This document shows positions 46,795-53,224 of a stretch of 64,000 nt of DNA, one piece after another. The notes below the pieces were generated by a model. The model worked only from the letters and a program-made list of their open reading frames with translations, ran no database searches and was not told the origin of the DNA. A program made the position numbers and the translations under genes. The number at the start of each line of letters is the position of its first letter. The first letter of the stretch is position 1. This DNA comes from Hymenobacter fodinae (GTDB lineage Bacteria; Bacteroidota; Bacteroidia; Cytophagales; Hymenobacteraceae). The stretch covers positions 1 to 64,000 of the forward strand of contig NZ_SRLA01000003.1 of the NCBI RefSeq assembly GCF_004745825.1. The letters are read 5' to 3'.

Positions 46795-47146
46795 ACACTC
46801 AAGGCTCAATGAGAGCCCAAATTACGGGAGGATACCACTCTGTTTGCGCTTAACAGCTGAGCTACGTCAAAACATTTACCAGTCAGCTGGCTTAGCAAGG
46901 ATTCATCCATACAGAAAGGTCTGCAAGAAAGTATCCAAATCGCATCAAGCTTAATAGGAGAAAATCAAGTAACAACCCTCTGTATATCAGCTACTGGTGA
47001 ATATATATTACTAATAATAAAACTGTAAAGAGGAACTTTTTCTATAGCAACGGCGAACTTTTTTCCAATTGTCTCGGAATATGGCCAGACATTTGCCAAG
47101 CCTTCATCATCATTCGCAACTCCTCGCGCATTTCACTATTCATATT
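46795..47146. other. 352-bp AT-rich gap
   Basis: No gene in the first 270 bp. The open frame of the next gene extends back to 47069, but the signal peptide begins at 47147. The promoter for that gene should lie in this AT-rich stretch; no clear TAnnTTTG box identified. Confidence 0.4.
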
Positions 47147-47413
47147 ATGGCAAGAATTTTCCTTCTCCTCTGGCTCTTTCTTATGGCGCTCGTAGACGCC
47201 AGCCCAGCATTAGCTGACCAAGGGGGCCCCGCTGCTCGCGCCAAGATGCGCGGTAAAGTGTACGTGCACCGTCCCAATTACAAATATTACTCGCGCAGCA
47301 AACGCACGAAAAAATCTCGGCGCTGGTACCAGTTCTGGAAGCGCCGCAAAGCCAAGAAATCAACCCCGGCTCCCGCTCGCCCATCGCGTAACCAAACGCT
47401 CGGCGGTAGCTAA
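47147..47413 (+). CDS. Secreted basic peptide, ARAKM-HRP family copy 1
   Basis: 88 residues. Signal peptide (IFLLLWLFLMALVDASPALA), then a Lys/Arg-rich mature peptide beginning near ARAKMRGKVYVHRPNYKYY. The motif ARAKM[RK]G[RK]xYxHRPxYKxY is shared with the gene at 47587, so the two are paralogues. The remaining 45 residues are highly basic and probably disordered. Function unknown; cationic exported peptides may bind envelope polysaccharide or act as antimicrobials. Confidence 0.65.
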   Translation: MARIFLLLWLFLMALVDASPALADQGGPAARAKMRGKVYVHRPNYKYYSRSKRTKKSRRWYQFWKRRKAKKSTPAPARPSRNQTLGGS

Positions 47414-47438
47414 TAGCTAGCGTATCGAAAACAAGTGC

Positions 47439-47478
47439 AACGGCGGCCCCTTTCTGAGTCAGAAGGGGGCCGCCGTTT
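47439..47478 (+). terminator. Terminator of basic peptide gene 1
   Basis: AACGGCGGCC...GGCCGCCGTT stem with a short T-run, 25 bp after the stop. Confidence 0.75.
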
Positions 47479-47586
47479 CGCATTTATAGGAAAGGACCTG
47501 AGCTAACGACAACTCTTATTTACTGGTTGCGCAATTTTTAGGTAATACTTGAGTTATGTAAAAACACATTAATTCTGGTTTGCCTT

Positions 47587-47817
47587 ATGTACAGAATCCT
47601 CCTTCTATTTTTCGCGCTGCTGCTCGCCAGCAATGTCGAATCAGTGGCAGCTCGTCCTACGGCATATGCTCGGGCTAAAATGAAAGGTCGTAGTTACACG
47701 CACCGCCCCTTTTATAAAAAGTACAAAGGCCGTAAAGCCCACAAAAAGCGCGGCTTGTTCAATCGAAAAGCCCGCAGCCAGTCTTCCTACAAAGTAGGAC
47801 GCCACTCCACACGGTAA
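47587..47817 (+). CDS. Secreted basic peptide, ARAKM-HRP family copy 2
   Basis: 76 residues. Signal peptide (MYRILLLFFALLLASNVES) followed by ARAKMKGRSYTHRPFYKKYK, the same core motif as copy 1, and a Lys/Arg-rich tail (KAHKKRGLFNRKARS). It is a separate transcription unit with its own terminators. I recognise no described family. Confidence 0.65.
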   Translation: MYRILLLFFALLLASNVESVAARPTAYARAKMKGRSYTHRPFYKKYKGRKAHKKRGLFNRKARSQSSYKVGRHSTR

Positions 47818-47832
47818 GCAACCGAACAGAAA

Positions 47833-47908
47833 AAACCAGCCCAGACGAAGCCAGAAGCGAGATTGCTCCTTTAGAATAGCTCGTTTCTGGCTTCGTCTGG
47901 GCTGGTTT
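47833..47908. terminator. Large bidirectional hairpin
   Basis: 24-bp perfect arms (47833-47856 and 47885-47908), extended by five more pairs with one mismatch, T-rich on both ends. It separates the basic peptide gene from the convergent RING/TerD-like gene. Confidence 0.85.
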
Positions 47909-47927
47909 TAGTAAGTGGGATACCCTT

Positions 47928-50165
47928 CTAGTCAATCAGTAATTGCGTGACTAAAGCAGGGTTACGGGCCCACTCGCGGGTATAGGCTTCGTCGGCGGCT
48001 TCGGGGGTATCAACTAGGTGCAGGCCCTGGACTTCGGCCTTGAGGTGCAGCAAGGTGCCTACGCTGAGCTTAGCCTCTAGCCGCCGCAATAACGACTCTA
48101 CAGCTGCTACATCAAGATTCCCGGTGAGCTGACCGGCGAAGGGCATTTCCAGCCAAATAATTTCGCGGCGCTCTACCGCCAGCACGCCGAATACCAGCCC
48201 CTTGCTCAGCGTTTGGGTAACGCGCACCTGATGCTGCACGCAAGAGGGGTCGTAGGCCACGCCGTTACTGCTTATGCGCATGGGCTGCTGGCTGCTCATC
48301 CAGCCTACAACCAAGTTGGGAGACAGAGCGCCGTTGGTGTACGCGTTACAGGTAAATACCACATACCGGGCCCCAGCCCGCTGCAGGGCCGGCAAGTCTA
48401 GCTCAATGTACTCAGCCGTGCCCACCTGGTTCGGAATGTGCTGAATGTCGCCGCTGTGCTTGCAGCCAATGGTGGTGAGCTGGTTGAAGGCGCAGTAGTC
48501 CATCCGGCTGTCGTAGGCTATGCGGCAGCTCAGGTCCATATCCAGGTGCTGCGCCGGCAGCCCCATGCCCCACTGCAGAAATAGGCGCACGGCCTCGCCT
48601 TCCACGGTAAAGCGGGTACCCATTAGGGCCGAGGGCACGTCTTGCACCGTTTCGCTTCGGTCGCCGATAGCCACGGGCAGGTAGTGCAGCGTTGGATCGA
48701 TGAAAATGGTACGGCTCGTGGTAGGCTGGGCCGCAAAGCGCCGGCGCACCACTTCCATGCACAGTTCAGTAACCTGTTCGCGCATGGCTGCAAGCTGAGC
48801 AGGCTCATACATGCTCAGTAAACGATTACTCGGAATTCGCTTGCCCACCCCGCCCAGGGGCTTTACCGTCCGCCCGTGCTGGGGGTCGAAGTAGGTTTCC
48901 GCGTACATATGAAGGGTGAATACCAAGCGCGCCGGTACTTGGTCGAGCACCTCCCGGAAGGCTGCTACCACTGGCTCAGGCCCAAACCACAGCATATTAG
49001 CAAACAAGGAGCGGGCAAACAGCCCTGGCTGCTGCTGCAGCAAGCCCAGCGTGCGGGAGGCGTCGGCGCGCAGACGAGCCTGCTGCACCTGGCCCTGCCA
49101 CACAGGGTAATCCTGGCGGTAAAATCGATCCAATGTTTCGCGCAGGCGGGTGCGGCCGGCCCGCTGACTATACTCAGCTAGCCGCAGGGCCCGGATAAAG
49201 CGTACCCACATGCCGCGCTTGGGATGCATGATTTCGCACTGCTGCACCGGCGTTTGGGGCAGCGCATTCAGCCAGTCGGCTACCATGGCGGCGTCGCGGC
49301 GGCTATATTTCAGCTGTAGCGCGGCCCGGGCCTGCACGCCAGCCGCCGCACCTTGGCTCAGGGCGGGGTGGAGGTTGCGGCTGTTTTTCTGCTGGCGCCC
49401 ATGGATCGTTTTGGGCGTCACGAGCTGCAGAAATCCGGTGTGCTTAAACCAGAGGTAGCGCAGCACATCGGTAGGCGAGGTAAACAGCGGCTGGGCCAGG
49501 GCGGGCTGCTGCCGGGCTACATACATGTCGATGACAGCCATGCGGGTTTCCTTCATGGCAATGGGCACCTCGGTGGGCAGGGGCAGTACGCTCAACAGCA
49601 GGCGCAGGCTGTCCTGCTGGGTGGCATCGAGGGCCGTTTTGCTGGCGAGCAGGCTGCGCAGGAATGCTTCCGCGTCGGTTTCGGTCCAGAGTTCCAGCAC
49701 TTTCAGCTTGCTTCCCTGCTCATGTAGTTCCAGCGTGGCGCCGCCGAAGGGCGTGCCACAGAATGGACAGCCGTTGTAGCGCTCCAGCGGAAACGTATTA
49801 GGCGGAATGAGGTGGCCGCAGGGCAGGCGCGTGCCCTGGGCCGGAAACATATTGGCAAACCAGGTCAGCAGGTGGTCTACCCACGACTCGCCCGTAGGTA
49901 CATCCCAGCCCTTAACCAGAGGAAGCCAGCTTTTGCTCGTGCCCATTACCTCCCGAAACACTTCCAGCAGCCGGGCCTGAAAGGCGGGCTTAGTACCCTC
50001 CAGCGCCCGCAGCAGCGGCTCCGACACGCCATAGCCTAATTTAGCCAAGTTGGCCACCAGTCCGGCCGTGGTAGGTGTGATGGTAGCGGGAACGGCAGGT
50101 AGGTTCGTAGCGGGTATATACACGGCCTGCTGGCGCAGGCTTACTTTCAGGAATTCCTCTGACAT
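47928..50165 (-). CDS. MXAN_6230/SCO0854-type protein: RING-like zinc site plus TerD-like domain
   Basis: 745 residues from ATG 50165 (open upstream to 50189). Residues 1-110 are helical. A treble-clef/RING-like zinc site follows: CGH at 116-118 and CPFC at 133-136. A long helical middle (about 150-530) contains LKYSRRDAAMVADWLNALP and PGLFARSLFANML. A TerD-like region at about 540-660 has the MDLSCRIAYDS (TerD DLDxS-type) and HSGD motifs, then ARYVVFTCNAYT. The assignment to the MXAN_6230/SCO0854 family rests on this order of parts and is not proven. A tRNA-like RNA lies 65 bp upstream and an RlaP gene beyond it on the same strand. Confidence 0.72.
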   Translation of the reverse strand: MSEEFLKVSLRQQAVYIPATNLPAVPATITPTTAGLVANLAKLGYGVSEPLLRALEGTKPAFQARLLEVFREVMGTSKSWLPLVKGWDVPTGESWVDHLLTWFANMFPAQGTRLPCGHLIPPNTFPLERYNGCPFCGTPFGGATLELHEQGSKLKVLELWTETDAEAFLRSLLASKTALDATQQDSLRLLLSVLPLPTEVPIAMKETRMAVIDMYVARQQPALAQPLFTSPTDVLRYLWFKHTGFLQLVTPKTIHGRQQKNSRNLHPALSQGAAAGVQARAALQLKYSRRDAAMVADWLNALPQTPVQQCEIMHPKRGMWVRFIRALRLAEYSQRAGRTRLRETLDRFYRQDYPVWQGQVQQARLRADASRTLGLLQQQPGLFARSLFANMLWFGPEPVVAAFREVLDQVPARLVFTLHMYAETYFDPQHGRTVKPLGGVGKRIPSNRLLSMYEPAQLAAMREQVTELCMEVVRRRFAAQPTTSRTIFIDPTLHYLPVAIGDRSETVQDVPSALMGTRFTVEGEAVRLFLQWGMGLPAQHLDMDLSCRIAYDSRMDYCAFNQLTTIGCKHSGDIQHIPNQVGTAEYIELDLPALQRAGARYVVFTCNAYTNGALSPNLVVGWMSSQQPMRISSNGVAYDPSCVQHQVRVTQTLSKGLVFGVLAVERREIIWLEMPFAGQLTGNLDVAAVESLLRRLEAKLSVGTLLHLKAEVQGLHLVDTPEAADEAYTREWARNPALVTQLLID

Positions 50166-50181
50166 GACAAATAAGGCGGAC

Positions 50182-50203
50182 GCTCCCACCCGCGCCTGGG
50201 AGC
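50182..50203 (-). promoter_or_regulatory. Leader hairpin between tRNA-like RNA and gene
   Basis: GCTCCCA/TGGGAGC, 7 perfect pairs with an 8-nt loop, 16 bp before the ATG at 50165. There is no strong T-run, so it may be a processing or attenuator structure rather than a terminator. Confidence 0.5.
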
Positions 50204-50230
50204 TAATAGTAGAAAATGCGGAATAAGACG

Positions 50231-50428
50231 TGAAGCAGGCTGGACTCGAACCAGCGACCCAAAGATCCCAGAGAAGTAAGTTCAGATGGGCCCAGAAGAC
50301 GGTAAGGGCCGAGCTATTTGGATTTGAACCAAAACCCCGAAGGGTCTACCGAAGAAGTAAGCGCGACTTGACCACAACGGATAATTTCTGAACTGACGCT
50401 TTTGCTCTACCAACTGAGCTACTGCTTC
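50231..50428 (-). ncRNA. tRNA-like RNA with expanded anticodon arm and two T-arms
   Basis: On the minus strand, canonical tRNA parts occur in the right order and spacing. Acceptor GAAGCAG (50428-50422) pairs fully with CTGCTTC (50238-50232). TA is followed by a D arm GCTC-AGTTGGTA-GAGC (50419-50404) and A26. AAAG (50402-50399) pairs with CTTT (50264-50261), then the variable loop GGGTC and T arm GCTGG-TTCGAGT-CCAGC (50255-50239). In place of an anticodon loop there are about 125 nt. These include an 8-bp stem (50394-50387 with 50286-50279), a UUCG hairpin (50345-50334) and, directly after it, a second T-arm-like hairpin with loop TTCAAAT (50333-50317). A CTATTTG box ends 3 nt before the acceptor. 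It could be a tRNA mimic, a tRNA with an insertion, or fused tRNA remnants. Confidence 0.75.
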
Positions 50429-50621
50429 ATCAAATAGTATAGGAACGAATACCTCCCTCCTGCTCCCAGGGCCGGTGCCGGGTAATGGCGCAGCTGTTTT
50501 TTTTCAGAAAATGAAGTAAGCTGCGTTTGACCTGGTTTATACCCCTTGAAGCAGGAGGAAGTATTCTGGCGGCCAAGATAGGCGGCGGAGCAGAACCGCT
50601 GCAAGTATCAGCAGTTGTTTT

Positions 50622-51704
50622 TCAGGCCAGGTGCTCGGCGTACCAGGCCAGGCGCGTTTGCACCAGCAGCTGCTCAGCGGCCGTGGTGTCCGGTGCATCG
50701 GCCAGCGCGGAGGTGGCAAATGCGGCTTCTACCCGCGCTACCAGGGCTTCGGCCTCGGCCAGGAGGTAGTCGTACTCGAACTCGCCGCGGCGGATTTGCA
50801 GCAGGAAGTCGCGGTCGGGGCGGCGGACGTGGAGCTGGCCGGTGCGGGCAATTTCCTCGGCCATGCGCAGCAGCCGAAACACGTGCAGCATGTTCTTGGC
50901 GTCGTAGTTTTTGCCGTGCTGCACGGTGTTCTGGTAGCGCTCGGGGTTGCGCTTCTGCTCCCACTCTTTGTACTCGCGGTACACGCGGCAGTAAGTGCTG
51001 TAGCCGTTGCGGTTGAAGCTGAGGTAGACCACTGGCTCCTCCCCCTTCGGAATGGCCGACAGCTGCACGTCCTGGGACGTGTCCGGGTCGCGCACCAGGC
51101 CGCGGTAGTGCAGGCGCTGGTCGGGGGTAGTGTCCACGAACAGGGCATACAAATCCTGTAAGTGCGGCACGTTGGCGAGGCCGCATTGGATAGCCGCGTA
51201 ACCGCGCCGGGCAAGCCAGGTAGCTACCGGCTGGGCGCCCGCGCCCACCGTGACGTAGCAAAAGTCCAGCACCGACTTCCGGCTGGGAGGCTCGGGGTGG
51301 TTAATTTTCTTGTTCAGTCCTCGAGCTTTGCGGATCTGAGCCACGGCATACTCGGCGAAACTCAGGCGGCAGAGCTTCGAGAGGAAATCTTCGGCCCGAA
51401 ACGCGGCAAACAGCGGGTGGCGGTACACCACGCAGTCTTCGGGCGTGCCCAGCAGCTCCAGCACCGTGGGGTTGTTTTTCACCAGCAGCTCCACGAAGCG
51501 GCGCAGCTCATAAAACACCTCGTCGTTGGTGTCGTTGGCTACCTGGGGCACGTAGTCGAGGCCGTAGAACTCTGTTTCGGGCAGGATGAACACGCCCTTA
51601 AGGTCAGTATCGGAATGGGGCAGGTGGGTGCCGTAGGCGCGGCTGCCGCTAATGGCTTCGAAGAGAATCAGGCCGCGCTGGCGCAGGTCAGGAATAGTGA
51701 GCAT
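50622..51704 (-). CDS. RlaP-type polymerase-beta nucleotidyltransferase (long form)
   Basis: 360 residues. The polymerase-beta fold is at the N terminus: ISGSRAYGTHLPHSDTDLKG (GSRxxG, then DxD near 32-34). This matches the COG3541/PF10127 nucleotidyltransferases named RlaP, which are linked by gene neighbourhoods to RNA repair. A large helical C-terminal region contains NPTVLELLGTPEDCV. It probably adds nucleotides to RNA ends, which is inference. It is 193 bp upstream of the tRNA-like RNA on the same strand, and only 26 bp separate its start from the divergent GNAT gene. Confidence 0.8.
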   Translation of the reverse strand: MLTIPDLRQRGLILFEAISGSRAYGTHLPHSDTDLKGVFILPETEFYGLDYVPQVANDTNDEVFYELRRFVELLVKNNPTVLELLGTPEDCVVYRHPLFAAFRAEDFLSKLCRLSFAEYAVAQIRKARGLNKKINHPEPPSRKSVLDFCYVTVGAGAQPVATWLARRGYAAIQCGLANVPHLQDLYALFVDTTPDQRLHYRGLVRDPDTSQDVQLSAIPKGEEPVVYLSFNRNGYSTYCRVYREYKEWEQKRNPERYQNTVQHGKNYDAKNMLHVFRLLRMAEEIARTGQLHVRRPDRDFLLQIRRGEFEYDYLLAEAEALVARVEAAFATSALADAPDTTAAEQLLVQTRLAWYAEHLA

Positions 51705-51730
51705 ATTTCAAGGAGAATAACAGCCGCCGA

Positions 51731-52210
51731 ATGCAGGATAAGCGAGTATACCTAAGGCCCACCCAAGAAGCCGACCTGGAACAGTTGTTCCGCTTCCAGC
51801 TAGACGAGGAGGCAGGTTACCTGGCGGCCTTCATGCCCGCCAACCATACCGACCCGGTGGCCTACCGGGAAAAATACACCCGGTTTCTGCACGACCCCAC
51901 CATTCACATGCAGACTATCTTGGTAGCGGGAATTGTGGTAGGCAGCATCGCGAAGTTTGTGCAGGAGGGCGACGCCGAAATTACCTATTGGATTGATAGA
52001 AGCTTCTGGGGCCAGGGCATTGCCACTGCTGCGGCCAAGAAATTCCTGGCTCTTGAAAGCGCTAGGCCACTGTTCGGACGGGTTGCTTTCGACAACGTAG
52101 GCTCGCAGAGGGTGCTGGGAAATTGCGGGTTTGTGAAAGTTGGCACGGACAAAGGCTTTGCCCGAGCGCGACAGACGGAAGTGGAGGAATTTATTTACCG
52201 ACTGGCCTAG
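51731..52210 (+). CDS. GNAT family N-acetyltransferase (RimJ/RimL-like)
   Basis: 159 residues. VYLRPTQEADLEQLF at the N terminus and ITYWIDRSFWGQGIATAAAK (acetyl-CoA pyrophosphate loop, around 83-102), then FDNVGSQRVLGNCGF near the end, are the RimJ/RimL/Acetyltransf_3 pattern. Target unknown. It reads against the two RlaP genes that flank it, so it interrupts or regulates that pair. Confidence 0.87.
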   Translation: MQDKRVYLRPTQEADLEQLFRFQLDEEAGYLAAFMPANHTDPVAYREKYTRFLHDPTIHMQTILVAGIVVGSIAKFVQEGDAEITYWIDRSFWGQGIATAAAKKFLALESARPLFGRVAFDNVGSQRVLGNCGFVKVGTDKGFARARQTEVEEFIYRLA

Positions 52211-52225
52211 GAGCTGTTGTGGGTG

Positions 52226-52268
52226 CTGGTTCCCGCAGAAGACGCAGAGGTTTTCGCAGAGGGCGCAG
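52226..52268. repeat. Short CGCAGA-rich repeat
   Basis: Contains CGCAGAAGACGCAGAGG followed by CGCAGAGGGCGCAGA, an internally repeated phrase of the sort found dispersed in many bacterial intergenic regions. It lies between the GNAT gene and the convergent nucleotidyltransferase. Confidence 0.4.
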
Positions 52269-52273
52269 ATCAG

Positions 52274-53041
52274 TCAGACTGAGGTATGGAGCCATGCCCG
52301 AAACAACTGGTTTAGCTCTGGGGTAGGGTCAGTGGTGCGAGAAATAGGCAAGGTAACGCGGGCCGCCTGGGCGGCTTGGTACTCTTCCCGCAGATAAGCT
52401 ACCAGGTGCGCTGGGCGCGGTACGGTGGTTTTCTCGTTGGCGGAAGCCTTCTGCGTCAGTAGCTCATCCACAATGGCATTCAGCGCCGGCGGCAACAACT
52501 CCCGCAACAGCCAAAATTCCATCGGCGGCACCTCGGTGTGGCGCTGCTGAATCCAACGGGCCGCCAGCGTAGAGCGCAACGCATAGAACAGCCGCTTCAG
52601 GCGCACCTGCTCCCCTAGCAGGTCCTCCTCCACCCCGCGCCGCATCAGGCCCAGGTAGTGGTGCAGCCCGGCCCGCGGGTTCCAGCACTGGCCTAGCAGC
52701 GGCGCCAGCGCCGCCCGAAACCCCGGTGCCTCCTGGTACACCACCGGCGACTGTAGCCATTCCAGCAGGGCCGCATTGGAGCCACGCAGCAGCTTCAGGG
52801 CCTTGCGCAGCTCCCAACCGGCCAGGTCCAGTTCCTCATCCACGGGGAAGTTGAGCGTGTCGGCCCCCTCATCCAGGGTCAGGTACCACTCGGCGGGGTG
52901 GCTGTAAATGAAGCGCACGTCGTAGTCGGAGTCCGGCGAAGGAAAGCCCCAGGCCCGGCTGCCCGACTCGCAGGCGTACAGGATGCGGATATTATGGGTG
53001 GCTTCGAGTTGGGTGAGGTCGGTTTGGATGCGGGCGTGCAT
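52274..53041 (-). CDS. RlaP-type polymerase-beta nucleotidyltransferase (short form)
   Basis: 255 residues. Catalytic segment ESGSRAWGFPSPDSDYDVRF (GSRxWG, DSDYD with the DxD metal ligands near 40-42), then FIYSHPAEWYLT, the classical PF10127 start. A helical domain with a conserved-looking LMRRGVEEDLLGEQVRLKRLFYALR follows. Same family as the gene at 50622 but shorter and diverged, so paralogues with possibly different RNA substrates. First gene of the minus-strand RNA-repair set. Confidence 0.83.
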   Translation of the reverse strand: MHARIQTDLTQLEATHNIRILYACESGSRAWGFPSPDSDYDVRFIYSHPAEWYLTLDEGADTLNFPVDEELDLAGWELRKALKLLRGSNAALLEWLQSPVVYQEAPGFRAALAPLLGQCWNPRAGLHHYLGLMRRGVEEDLLGEQVRLKRLFYALRSTLAARWIQQRHTEVPPMEFWLLRELLPPALNAIVDELLTQKASANEKTTVPRPAHLVAYLREEYQAAQAARVTLPISRTTDPTPELNQLFRAWLHTSV

Positions 53042-53224
53042 TTAGAGAGAATGGGAATAGTGCGGCGTTGGCGGGCCACAAGATAAAGTAGTACACTGCC
53101 ATTCTCCGCAGAATAGCTAAACTGCACCACCAGAACTACCGCCCCTGGCTGTGCCTACCAAGAGTTGGGCGGCACCCTTAGCCTAGTGGGCTGGTTATCC
53201 TTCTCACGTACGCTTCCAGCATCT

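Noticed and set aside
50231..50428. Group I intron in a tRNA gene
   Set aside because: The insertion of about 125 nt is too short for a group I intron and I see no P, Q, R, S core elements; the inner T-arm-like hairpin is also unexplained by an intron.
50231..50428. Two separate ordinary tRNA genes
   Set aside because: Only one acceptor stem pairs and only one D arm exists; the inner T arm has no matching acceptor strand.
50674..51261. Long open frames antisense or frame-shifted within the RlaP gene
   Set aside because: Arg/Pro/Ala-rich translations typical of GC-rich shadow frames; the RlaP frame has clear catalytic motifs.
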